This document shows positions 13,301 to 23,012 of a stretch of 64,000 bases of DNA, piece after piece. Made by a program: the position numbers and the translations under genes. The DNA is taken from the NCBI GenBank assembly GCA_018881555.1, contig JACAXG010000065.1, positions 1,201,042-1,265,041 of the forward strand, given 5' to 3'. The stretch comes from Amblyornis subalaris (taxonomy: Eukaryota; Chordata; Aves; Passeriformes; Ptilonorhynchidae). Every line of letters begins with the position of its first letter. Positions within the stretch are counted from its first letter, which is position 1. Below the pieces are notes generated by a model. That model was not told the DNA's origin. It ran no database searches and worked only from the letters and a program-made list of their open reading frames with translations.

Positions 13301-16300
13301 TCCTTTTAACACTACAAGTTCTTCTACTTTTTGTCACCGTAAATGAGGACACCATAAAAGCTGCAACTTGTGGATCAAAGTCAATTCTAGCTGTAATTCA
13401 AATCAGTTACCTCCCACGCAGGGACATTCTCTCTGAACTTCTCATTCACCATACAGCAGATTGACATTAAATATGCCTTACTGGACACCTCTGGAGAATA
13501 ATTCACCCATAGGTAATTTTCAAGGTACTGACTGCGAAGAGACAAAGAGTATTTCATTAGTTGCAACCACCCACATAATCTGTCACTCATTTAAAAGAGC
13601 AGTTATCCACACGGTTTTTTTTTTCCTCCTTCTTAAAGCCATCTTCACAGTTTGTGAGTAGTTCCTCAAGTTACCTCTCATCTAGGTCACTGAAGCAAAA
13701 CTTGTTAGACTCAGTAACTGCTACAAGAGACAGATGAGTTTTTTTATCAGGAAGACACATTCACCAGTGGGTTTCCAAGTGCAACAAGCAGCCACAGCTC
13801 CATACAATGTCATAACATGAATTAATGTTGATTTTCCAAAATAATAAAAAAGAAAAAACTTCACTTGTCTAAAGAATGTCATATTCAGCATTTCCAAGCA
13901 TAAGATGAAAAGGACAACTACTGTAAAACTGTATCTGTATTACTAAATAACTTTTCTTGTAAAAATTTCAGAATCATCTAGACAGCTTTCTAATCATATA
14001 AAGGCAATCATACTTCTAATCATATAAAGGCCATAAAAATAGTGGATACTGTGCAACTAAAATAAAGCTTTGACTATTAATGGAGTGACTAAATGTTTTC
14101 AAGGTGAAAAAACATTGCTGGACATTGGAAAATTGCAGCTCCCCTGCAGTGAGTATTTCTTCTTCATTAATACTGTACATTTCTCACAGAAGAAACTCTT
14201 AATACTAGATCTTAAGAGATGAGAGGCTATTTGGACTGTCTTTCTCCTTTACTTTCCTATGCAAGACAGTTACATCTGATCAGGCAATCCCTAAATCCAG
14301 TCTTGCACCCTTGTTTTATCAACTGCCACCAGAAAGTAGAAAGTTTTCTTCCTTCCTAAACAAGCTGCTCATCCATTCCTTCCTCTCAATGCCTGTTCTA
14401 ACACTCATTTAGCCGCTCAGGAGACAACTCGGTTTTATCTATTTATTTTTTCCAGCTAACTCTTGTGAGGTCTTACAGTAAGCTAGTTCAATAGTTTCAG
14501 AAAAGACAAGTGACAGAGACGGTGGTGAAAAAAGGCAGTAAGAACTTGTATGTAACCAGGAGCTAAAGGTTCAGTAACAGAGAGGGATTTACACTTTCTG
14601 GGGGGCTCAGTGAGAATGCACAGCTTTAGTTGGAGCTAAGACAAAGTCATAAGCATACACAAGATGAAATACATACTGCTTCCCAAGAGCTTGGATTTGC
14701 CAATANAAGGGGAAACACTCCCCAAAAATCCACAGAACTCCATAAAACATTTCACCTAGAAATTCCTAAAGACTTCAATATGTTTTAATAAAAATACTTC
14801 GATATCCCCAAGTGAGAGAAACATACATGAGCAAGAATGAAGGACAGTAAAATCTCACAAAGGTAAAGTCAGAAGAGCTTAACAGACAAAGCAGGGGAAG
14901 GGGGGGGACAGCAAAGAAAGAAGAAAATTATGTACAGGACAACTGGCAGTAGATGTGGCTATAGACCAGAAAGTACTAGTTATATTAGAAGCTGATGACA
15001 TTAAGAATGTTCACAGAAAGGATAAGAACCTCTAACTCCATGCTATTGCTGTCATAAAAATTCCAGAAGTCCATTGCATCCCATTTGTTAGTGTCAAACC
15101 CTAAATAGTAATTTACCTTTTCTTTTCTGTGCTTTTTCTAATTAAGAAGCAGGAAACTGAGGGAAGCTTGTCCTACTTTTGTAGTAAATGGTACTAACTT
15201 ATTTACTTGAGCCTTTTTGAAACAAAGACCCGACCTCAAATGAAAAACATCTCATTGTATTTGTTAGGATTTGAGAGACAAAAGAGCCAAACAGAACATT
15301 AAGTATTGTGGTTTTAAACATGTACATACTGCAAATATTTATTTTACATAACTTTAGACATACTCTAAGTAAGTTCTTCCAGGAAACTCTGAAGTAGTTG
15401 TAAACTACTGTTTAAACAGATTTCCATTTCTTTTCAAGAGAATAAAATGTCAGTGATGCTGCTGCAGCACCACTCTTTTTTAACCTCACAGTAAGAGACT
15501 TAATCCAAAAACTTCCTCTGATTTCACTGAGTTCTAATTTAAGGCTTAATGACACATTCCAAATTACAGACCCAAGTTTTTCACTTATTTCATTCACACT
15601 GTCTCAGTACTCCACTTGTACTAGAAAGTGAGAATCATAAAACAAGATACCCTGAGATGTTACTTATGTTTATGGAATTATTTCCTCTTTAAAGTAAGCT
15701 CTCCTCACTTTCTTTTCCTCAGTAGACAATTCAAGGTGTTATAAAGTAGGAACGAATATACTGCCCTGAAACTGTCTTACTGCCCTGCATTAGCTTCTCA
15801 TCTTTACAGGTTCCTATGAAAAAAAACCTCAAAATTTCCCTCCTGCTAGCTTACCTGAATTCAAGAAGCATTATCTTTCTAATAGCAAACCTAAAAAGGA
15901 AAAAGTAATCAATTAACACAGGAAAGAAAGCCTCCCACACACATCTCACTGCATGGAAAATGGCTATATTTTCCCTTGTTTCATTATATATGGAAACTTG
16001 TAGAAACACCCAGGAATTATTTCTGTCCTGACATTTCCATGCAATGGTACCCACTTGAATGCAGAAGCAACTGCTGTAACACTGTGGAAGCTAAAGCTCA
16101 TGCAGGTTTAAAAAAATTCATGTCGGCCTTTTAAATATGAAGACATATCTTCCAATAGCCTTGAAGATACAAACTACTAGAAACCGAGTGTCTTCTGGAA
16201 AACTACAATTATGTATTTAATCAGTTTGTAATGGTATTTTTTCTCAGTGACTGGAAATGGAAGTTTGCTTTGATTCATGACAAATTCTTAGATTACTTTC

Positions 16301-18724
16301 ATACAGGAATAATACAGAGAATTCTCTCTAGAGCTCAAACTTCCCCCAAAAAGCTCCAGCTACAGTTACACCTCTCTTCTGTACACAGAGCTGGAGAATG
16401 CAGTTTATCTTGGATTCTTTGTCTCCCCCATACAACAGTACAATTCACTGAAACAAGACTTTCCCTTCATGAACCTGGTAACAGCAACCAGAAAAGAGAA
16501 GAAAGCTAGAGGCAGCAGACTCCTCAACAGTTGGTTTTTTTTTCTTTACATTCCTTAGTGACAAAAGAATGGATCAGCCTTCTATAACCATTACAACAAA
16601 ACCAACATAAAACACAACAGACTACCAGGCAAAGGAACTGAACAATATTAAGTCTGACCATCACATTTGAGGTTTATGGGCTTAGGAACTTTCTTGTTAC
16701 CATATTCAGACTTTGAAATGCCATAATGATTAAATTACTGAAATGCACTTGAGTCATTTCCGTCTTCTTTCAACATGTAGATGAGTTTTAAACTATTCTA
16801 TCAAACATTGGAAACCACTTCAATAGGGATAATATTGGAATGGTTGTCAGTAAGAGAAAGTGGCTGGTGTACTTACTTTGATCTGACAATTTCTTTTGTA
16901 TATACATCTTCAATGACCTAAGGGAAAAATTTTAAAGAAAATTTTATAAACTTAATAACGTGATTAAAAATGCATTAAAACATCTTACTCTGAATTAGTT
17001 ACTCTCTGCTTACTCCTACTAAAATACTTTTAACAAGTTTTTCCAACCAGAATGAAAGAACCTGCACTATCAGTTGCAACAGGCACACTTTGACATCACA
17101 TGGCAGAAATGCAGTTCAGCTGCTTATGTACATCCTAGTTCTAACAATAACAGCCAAAAATTCTATCACAAATACTACAAAAAGACTGAGTAAACTGAGG
17201 CTAAAAAGGGAGACTGAGGCAAACATCCAAAAGGAAAAGAAACATAACATTTAAGTACCCTGCACTACACAAAACCAAACACACCACACCAAATTTTAAA
17301 CATTCAAAATACACATATCCACCAGAATGGCAATGAAGTTGTCTGATCAAAGCTCACCAAAGAAGCTTTTAGAAAGCACACAGTTTAGTAATACAGATCT
17401 TCCATCCTTGTTTGATTTCTAAAAGTAGAACCTCCTCAAGCATCTTTTAACCTCAGAGGAGATGGTCAAAAGTCTTTTGCCCTCTTAAGTTCTTGGCCAA
17501 AACAAACTGAACAAATAGCATATAAAATAACTGCACTGCTATAGCACACCTTCCTAACAGTGTCTACATTTATAAACTACAAATCCATAACAAACTACAG
17601 TGCCTCAAGCAACTGTTGACCTTCCAAGCAGTCTCCTATACTCCCATATAAAATAAGCAACACTGAACACTGGCACATCAGAAAATGGTTGATCCTCACT
17701 CTTTTGCACCCCAGTAAAATTCCAGTAGAAGTAATTACCTTTAAATCAAAAGACAACGTCTTCTTCACATGTGGAGCCCAGTATTTATTTGCTAACTGCA
17801 TACAGGAAAAAGAAAAGTTAAATACATACATTTTCACGTAATGATATAATATCTCTACAACACATCCCATTCCCAAATTTTTTCACTAATATCTTGCTTA
17901 ATTTCAGCTTATGCTAACTACCAGTAACAAAATTATATTTTCTAACAGCAATGCTTGTCAATCATTTAAGGTTTTATGCCTAAACCTTTTTCAACAGAGA
18001 TGTGATTCTCTGGAAGAGTTTCAGATGTGTGGACTGCTTTAGAACAATCATTTTCTATTCTTAAGTTATGTCTGACAAATCCATCAAAAATAAACCATGA
18101 TTTTTCAGGAACTGCAAATTCCAGCTTGCACGTGATTATGCTTCCTTGAGGAATGTGACAAATAACTAGAGGCTATATAAAAAAGCATAGCATTTTAAGG
18201 TTCTTTGCTGAAGCCATCACTTCACCAAAACTCCTGAGCGATGATGACAAGAGCTTCCTATCCAACTTTATTCAACCTTCTTTATGCTCTGGAAGAGTAA
18301 GGAAAGCAAATTTCCAGGAAAAAATTCTCGGCAGCTTCTCCCGTGTTAAAACACACCTTATGGCAGCGCACACTGTATGGCACTGATGAGCATTGTAGTG
18401 CTGCTTTGTACATCTCCCTGGTCTGGAAGCGCGGGGAGAAATATCCGCGGGGTAGTACGTGACAGAGGCGTTACATCTCTCTTCACTTACAACAAAACAA
18501 GACCTCTTCCCCATCACCCACGGCCTAGGAAGCCTGTTTAAACACCGAGGCGCCGGCACCGCCGGCCCGGCCCTTCCAGCCCCGGCTCCCGCCGCTAGAG
18601 AGGCGACGCGCAGGCCCCGCGGCCCTACCTGTGTCACGTACTCCGCGTTGATCTGCGACACCGTGGGCGCCACGATCTTCTTCGGCGGGGCCGAGGACGC
18701 CGCCGCAGCCGCCGCCGCCGCCAT
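1232..18724 (-). CDS. AQR: AQR (aquarius intron-binding spliceosomal factor), 5' part, 15 coding exons
   Basis: AQR (IBP160) is a large SF1, Upf1-like RNA helicase of the nucleus. In known systems it sits in the intron-binding complex with XAB2/SYF1, ISY1, ZNF830 and PPIE, contacts the intron upstream of the branch point, and links splicing to intron-encoded snoRNP assembly and exon-junction-complex loading. I recognised it exon by exon from conserved stretches such as [51 protein letters not shown] and [20 protein letters not shown]. The fifteen exons total 1363 coding bases (454 residues plus one base), all with GT-AG borders and matching phase, with no stop, frameshift or ambiguous base. 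This covers the N-terminal helical ARM-like domain (about residues 1-416 in the family) and the start of the next region. The full protein is about 1,485 residues in human, so the beta-barrel and RecA motifs, including the P-loop, lie beyond position 1. The start is the ATG at 18724, in a strong Kozak context (ACCATGG). An upstream in-frame ATG at 19012 has no known homology. Confidence 0.97.
2422..2524 (-). CDS. AQR: AQR coding exon 14 (residues 380-414)
   Basis: The exon has 103 bases. It completes Ser380 and then reads [20 protein letters not shown] followed by [14 protein letters not shown]. It is clearly orthologous to human [20 protein letters not shown] and the following [15 protein letters not shown], but more changed in the middle. 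It is strikingly GC- and CpG-rich: 29 of 34 third positions are G or C, while its introns are AT-rich. The acceptor is TGTGCAG and the donor GTAACA. Intron 14 (1353-2421) has nothing recognised. Confidence 0.94.
3209..3312 (-). CDS. AQR: AQR coding exon 13 (residues 346-379, part of 380)
   Basis: The exon has 104 bases. It begins [19 protein letters not shown] and ends LMKLFGPL plus two bases of Ser380. Third positions are AT-rich (8 of 34 codons end in G or C), unlike the next exon. Intron 13 (2525-3208) has nothing recognised. Confidence 0.96.
4088..4201 (-). CDS. AQR: AQR coding exon 12 (residues 308-345)
   Basis: The exon has 114 bases in phase 0 and encodes a block nearly identical to human, starting [20 protein letters not shown] and ending [10 protein letters not shown]. 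The acceptor is TCTCAG and the donor GTAGGC. Intron 12 (3313-4087) has nothing recognised. Confidence 0.96.
4961..5495 (+). mobile_element. CR1 LINE 3' fragment in AQR intron 11
   Basis: The stretch shows the usual chicken-repeat-1 3' region: CACCTGGAGTACTGTGTCCA near the start, TTCAGCCTGGAGAAGAGAAG, GATAGGACAAGAGGGAATGG, CCCCATCCCTGGAGGTGTTC and GGTCCCTTCCAACTCAAGCC. It ends in the short CR1-type tail (CTATGATTTCGTGA). The copy is 5'-truncated and lies antisense to AQR. A run of about 14 A interrupts it near 5022-5035, and no ORF is preserved. CR1 spreads by target-primed reverse transcription, and copies like this are typically dead on arrival. Confidence 0.95.
5679..5795 (-). CDS. AQR: AQR coding exon 11 (residues 269-307)
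   Basis: The exon has 117 bases in phase 0. It begins [20 protein letters not shown] and ends EGHLFCQ. It reads through without a stop and matches human AQR closely; human has NLVRREEDGHLFSQ where this copy has [14 protein letters not shown]. Intron 11 (4202-5678) carries a CR1 insertion ending about 180 bases from the exon 11 donor. Confidence 0.95.
7690..7754 (-). CDS. AQR: AQR coding exon 10 (residues 247-268)
   Basis: The exon has 65 bases. It completes Gly247 and then reads [20 protein letters not shown] and E, close to human [20 protein letters not shown] and E. The acceptor is ATCTAG and the donor GTAAGT. Intron 10 (5796-7689) holds no recognised element. Confidence 0.95.
8990..9066 (-). 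CDS. AQR: AQR coding exon 9 (residues 221-246, part of 247)
   Basis: The exon has 77 bases and includes [20 protein letters not shown], matching human [20 protein letters not shown]. The donor is GTAACT. A 17-base sequence is repeated directly just inside the intron (8944-8960 and 8963-8979). Intron 9 (7755-8989) is otherwise unremarkable. Confidence 0.96.
9741..9841 (-). CDS. AQR: AQR coding exon 8 (residues 188-220, part of 221)
   Basis: The exon has 101 bases. It begins [19 protein letters not shown] and ends with KMDEESRM plus two bases of Lys221. Human has ARLELELKK and KMDPEAREQ at these points, so the charged linker varies while the [13 protein letters not shown] core is fixed. Intron 8 (9067-9740) has nothing recognised. 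Confidence 0.95.
10312..10380 (-). CDS. AQR: AQR coding exon 7 (residues 165-187)
   Basis: The exon has 69 bases in phase 0. It begins [19 protein letters not shown] and ends ALQP; human has GLQL at this end. The acceptor is TAACAG and the donor GTAAGT. Intron 7 (9842-10311) has nothing recognised. Confidence 0.95.
11964..12104 (-). CDS. AQR: AQR coding exon 6 (residues 118-164)
   Basis: The exon has 141 bases in phase 0. It begins [20 protein letters not shown] and ends with the conserved [18 protein letters not shown]. The acceptor is TCCTAG and the donor GTATGT. Intron 6 (10381-11963) shows no recognised element. Confidence 0.96.
13411..13531 (-). CDS. AQR: AQR coding exon 5 (residues 77-117)
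   Basis: The exon has 121 bases and encodes the very conserved stretch that begins [15 protein letters not shown] and ends [12 protein letters not shown]. It starts with the last base of Ser77 and ends in phase 0 before GTAACT. Intron 5 (12105-13410) contains a short CAAA-rich simple repeat near 12893-12930 and no other recognised element. Confidence 0.96.
15855..15890 (-). CDS. AQR: AQR coding exon 4 (residues 65-77)
   Basis: This 36-base microexon-sized piece encodes [11 protein letters not shown] flanked by split Lys65 and Ser77. The acceptor is CTTTTTAG and the donor GTAAGC. Intron 4 (13532-15854) is over 2 kb. It holds a short 26-base-period direct duplication near 13988-14031 and a short G run near 14900, and otherwise nothing recognised. 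Confidence 0.93.
16877..16917 (-). CDS. AQR: AQR coding exon 3 (residues 52-64, part of 65)
   Basis: The exon has 41 bases and reads [13 protein letters not shown] plus two bases of a split Lys. The acceptor is CCCTTAG and the donor GTAAGT. Human has Arg at the split residue. Intron 3 (15891-16876) has no recognised element. Confidence 0.93.
17739..17795 (-). CDS. AQR: AQR coding exon 2 (residues 33-51)
   Basis: The exon has 57 bases in phase 0 and reads [19 protein letters not shown], matching human LACKYWAPHIKKKSPFDIK. The acceptor is TGCAG and the donor GTAATT. Intron 2 (16918-17738) holds nothing I recognise. Confidence 0.95.
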
Positions 18725-18965
18725 GGTGACGCCGCGGGAGCCGCCTGGCACAGTCAGCGCTCCCAGCCCGGGCCAGGCCGAGGGAGGGATCTCCGGGCCG
18801 GGAGCAGCGGAGCCGGGAGCGCTTCCGGGGCCGGGAGCGCTGGAGCGGCCGCGGGGCGGGCGGGCGGCGGCGGCGCCATCTGCTGTTCCCTCCGCGCCAC
18901 TGCCGCCGCCGCTCCGTCGCTCCCTCCCTGCCGCTGCCGCTGCCGCTGCCGCCGGCGGGAGTTCA
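18540..18965 (-). promoter_or_regulatory. AQR: AQR CpG-island promoter and 5' leader
   Basis: A sharp rise in GC and CpG surrounds AQR exon 1, with GCC/GCG runs, GC-box-like stretches and no TATA box. A CTTCCGG ETS-family core lies at 18822-18828 and a CTGCCG hexamer tandem at about 18929-18954. Such islands usually drive broad, housekeeping-type transcription, which fits a core splicing factor. The exact start site cannot be read from sequence; it should lie upstream of 18724 on the minus strand. Long ORFs on both strands here reflect GC content. Confidence 0.85.
18629..18724 (-). CDS. AQR: AQR coding exon 1 (residues 1-32)
   Basis: The exon has 96 bases and ends in phase 0 before a GTAGGG donor. 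It encodes Met, eight alanines (seven GCG, one GCT), SSAPP and then the conserved [18 protein letters not shown]. Human AQR has a shorter start (MAAPAQP before KKIVAP), so this protein is about 7 residues longer by alanine expansion. The exon lies inside the promoter CpG island. Intron 1 (17796-18628) shows no other feature. Confidence 0.95.
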
Positions 18966-19230
18966 GGAGTCAGTAAACGTAGAAAGGCTGAGGGAAACGA
19001 TGAGGGAAGCACTCAACGCACGGGATTGCTGCCACACTCAGCCTTCCAACGCTCAGTAAATGCGCTTTAGGGGAACTCCTGTTTTATGTATCGCTTAGGG
19101 CACGGGTTTCTGNCCATGTAACGTGGAAAAACACAGTTCTTCTAACATCAAAAAATTGCCACCGAGACCTGAGCGTGGCTGAGCATTCTGTCCGATCCAC
19201 ATGCCCGTAATTAACGTCATTTACTTAAGA

Positions 19231-19292
19231 GTTAGACTTGATTATCCTTGTGGGTCCTTTTCAACTCAAAATATTCTGTGCATCTGTGAAAT
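19231..19292 (+). mobile_element. Short CR1 3' tail
   Basis: The phrase GTTAGACTTGATTATCCTTG followed by TGGGTCCTTTTCAACTCAAA and an ATTCTGTGCATCTGTGAAAT tail matches the last 60 or so bases of CR1 (canonical GATGATCCTTGTGGGTCCCT then TCCAACTC and ATTCTATGA units). It is a very short, decayed insertion 0.5 kb upstream of the AQR start. Confidence 0.8.
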
Positions 19293-22200
19293 CTGTAGAG
19301 GAAAGGCAAATGCACAAGAGAAAAATCGCATGCTTACAGAAAGTCAACAGTTTGGTAATGCTTTAGAATGGTTTACAATTAACTTATTCTATTTGGTAAA
19401 CAGATTAATTAAGGAGGAAATTAACAGACTCCCTGAGGAAGTTACCATGCTTTGTTTTGAGGCTCATTATCCAGCACCTGCCACTTGAGTACTTTAAACT
19501 TCCAGGCAGGTCCTATTGAAGTCTGTTTGAATATGACCTCCTTTGTTTCGATATCAAGGTGATCTCCATTTCATTTCTTCAAGCAGAGGTTAAACTAAAT
19601 ATTCTTTTTGAAGTTGAATTAGAATGTACAATGGGAATGGGAAAAGTAATGACAGTACCTTGAATAGGATCAGACAATGGCTGCATTCAAATAAATATGC
19701 CTACTGCATGCCTTTACTTTAGAAGATCCAGAAAGATGAAAACCAGTAAAATTTAAAAGGTACAAAAGTACCAGTAACAAATTTTGTAAATAACAAGGAT
19801 TGAACGTGGTCTAGTCTAGTGACTGAAACCTTCGGAGATCTATATTTGATGAAAAATATGTAAATGCACAGCACTTAAGATACCAATGTACCCCATCTGA
19901 CACTTAAATTGTTATTAAAAACCCAGCGTATTAAGATGCTTCCATTTAAATTAAACAACCTAGAGATTGTAGCTTGTGATTGTCTTAGGCTACTCAAAAT
20001 CTATACAAATATAACCACACCTTTTGGTATCTGCCCTTTCTCCATCACTTGCTAGCACTTGCATCCATGGACAGATGTAGAAAATACGAGTGAAATTCAC
20101 CTGAGCTGGCTGGCCGAGCCATTTTAGCATCCTGCTGCATCTTAGCTCATAATACTATCTACAGTGTTCTTCCCAACTTGCCTTCCACAATTAAGCTTCT
20201 TTATATTTGCCTCCCTCAGAAATCAACATACATAGATTACATTTGCCTGTATCAGAACAAGTAGAAATGTAACTGCTTTCAATTTGGCAAACAAAAAAAA
20301 CAAACAAAAGAGTACTTTTTGCTATCCATAAGTGAACTAGAGGGATAAACAGCAGGAAAGGGAGCTTACTGAAGCTATAAAACAGTGATAAAAAGGACAA
20401 AGAAACGTAAGTTCACTACCTATAAATATAGGCTGAAAATAGGAAAGCTTCTGAAATTGGCTTTCAGATGGGAGCCAAAAGTTCGATTTGTGTTGAAGAT
20501 GGACCATGGGACAATTAGGAGAGCCAAACGCATTTTGGACTTTGTAACTAAATCAGCCTTGCAAGGCTAACCTAAACCTTCTGGCTTCTGCTTATGATGG
20601 ATCATCAGGCATGTGTCAAAACCCACAACTTTCCACAAGGTATAAAAGCTATGAAAGCTCAAGGAGGAATCCACATTTACATAACTTTTGACATTTGGGG
20701 TCCCAATGAGGAGGTCAGTTGTCTTAAACGTCACTACAGTCAATGCGGTGACAGAGGTCCCTCCAAAGGGCAAATCAGAACTAATCTAAGTGCTCTCATT
20801 CTCTGAAGGAGCTTCTGATATCAGAAACTAACATTAGTTGCCTAATGTTAGGCAATATGATTACATCCCTCAGTGACAATGTCAAATAAAGTGATAAAGA
20901 TCCCCTCCCTATAAATAATAAATTAATTTTTTCTCTATACAGGGTATGGGTTATTTAGAGAGTGCTGGGACAGTAGGACTACAAATGAGTAGCAAAAGTA
21001 TAAATTAGTGCTTTCAAAAAATAGACTGCTTTCAAGCCTCAAGAGCAGGGGAACCTTTAAAGTGTTGTGAGCAGAACAAGCTTAATGACATCCAGTGTTT
21101 TACCTTTGTCCCCATCTGCGAATCTCACCCCAACTCACAATTGCCTTTTAAGATTGGTCTCTTGAATGCCTACGCTCAGTTTCCCCCAGAGTGGAGGCAC
21201 ATCTGACACTTTCCAGTCCAAACTCCTTTGTAATTGAGGAGAAATAAAACCCTGTATCCCGTCATCCCAGCAGCCTTCTGTGAAGTTCTCCATCTTTCTG
21301 TTCTCATTGGCTTAACATGTCAAGAAAATCAAATATTCCTTTCAAAAACCTGTTAATTCATTCATGAAGACATGTATTATTTAACAGTCACACATTTGAG
21401 TAGATGCAGTTTTCAAGACTATTATTCATTTCTAGGCTGCATACAGTCTTGGTCAATTTACATTCTATGCTGCTTTCTTCCTTAATTAGCTCTTCTTGTT
21501 TCGGATGCTTCCCCTTCTATACTATTGTAACCAGGAAAAATATGATTTTCTCCTTTTCTTTGTGAACGGTGTAAGCCAAGGTCATCTGTAAGCTGGCCAT
21601 TGCTTTTATTTCAATTATACTTTTCTGAACACAGTTTCAGCAGAACAGGAAGTACCTAGTGATAATCAGCAAGGGTTGATTCTCAGTTCCATGTTGTCTA
21701 CCTTTTAGATTATTTTAGCTTCTACCTAGAGTCACAGAAAGTATTAATTCCTAGCAATGGAAACTCCAAACAATTCATAGATAAATATTTCTAATATTAA
21801 TTAATTTTGTTCATTGCTGTTTTAGGGACATCAGTGAGACATGACCAGTGAAACCAGATTCAGCAGTGCCATACTTTTAATATAAACAACGTTTCACTTT
21901 TTACTGTTTCTCTTTCACAGAGAGGTTTATCCTTCAGCTTCTTAGACATAAATAAACCCTGCACTGAGATGCAAACTCATTATGGATACCATCTTGCACC
22001 TATGAAACTCTGGTGGAAAAGTTTTGTTCCAAAGCAGGTAAAAAATACTAGCACTGCACTCAGGATGCAAAATGGCATTATCTTACCCATTCTAGTCATC
22101 AGATTCCTTAAAATTATGAACAGGCATCTTGTCTGATGGACAACTGACTTGTTCTCCTCCAAGCAAGCATTGTGCTAGGGACAGATGATTCCCCATGTGC

Positions 22201-22949
22201 CTTATCCTGGTCACTGCAGCACAGCAGCACAGTGACCATTCCTGGCTCTTTGATCTGGAATGATTGGGTGGCTACTATCACAACTATACTGTCACTGGTC
22301 CTGGTGGCCAGGGGAGTAGAAGTGACAGAAGTTCCCCTGACACGAGATGGAATTGAAGATATAGAAACCTTCTTTTCGGGGTGGAGACTCTGTTCCCTCA
22401 TAGCTGAGGGCATGCTAACATCACACTTAGAAAAGCAGCTCACTGGCAGACAGCATTGTTGTACTGCTCCAAGCTCTCCCATCCAGGGGTTGTTTTCCTG
22501 CTGGCCCATCTGTACAATTTCAAGCTAGACCTAAAGTTCCAGTGCATGACCAAGGCTGTTGAGCCTTTGGCCTCAATTGCTCCTTGATAGAGACACTGGG
22601 GCCAGATAGATACACGTCTTCCTTCCCAAGTCATTGACTATGGCTTTCAACAGTAGTTCTTATTCTTTTCTAAGTATATTGAATACCCTTAGTGTTTCAT
22701 GGACCTTGTGTTACATAACTCAGCGGCCAAGGGAAGTCTACATTCCCTTTCCAAAAGCAAGCTGTGATTATTCTGGCAGCCACGTTCTGTACGCAGAAAG
22801 TCAAAACAGCTAAGTCCTAGAAGGAGATGGCTGAATTGTGCTTTCTCTGTGCACCACTGGCAAATATTGAGGTGGTCCAGGTGGTTTCTAATAGAACTAT
22901 GCTTCTCAGGATTGAGGTCTAAATATCTGAGGTACACCTCACTGCTGTA

Positions 22950-23012
22950 TATGTATATGTATATATATTGTATGCATATGCATGTATATGTAATGCAATG
23001 TATATGCATTAC
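22950..23012. repeat. TATG/TATA microsatellite with a palindromic end
   Basis: Alternating TATATG, TATA and GCATATGC units run through about 60 bases. The 3' end contains GTAATGCA (22990-22997) and TGCATTAC (23005-23012) as perfect inverted arms around a 7-base spacer, so it could extrude as a hairpin. Confidence 0.8.

Noticed and set aside
18459..19070. 203-codon plus-strand frame over the AQR CpG island
   Set aside because: It mirrors the GC-rich AQR first exon and leader, is rich in Ala/Pro/Gly, and matches no family I know.
20370..20930. TATAAAAG (about 20642) and AATAAA (20885-20890) pair suggesting another LTR
   Set aside because: No terminal TG/CA, no family wording recognised and no change in base composition; chance in AT-rich DNA is likely.
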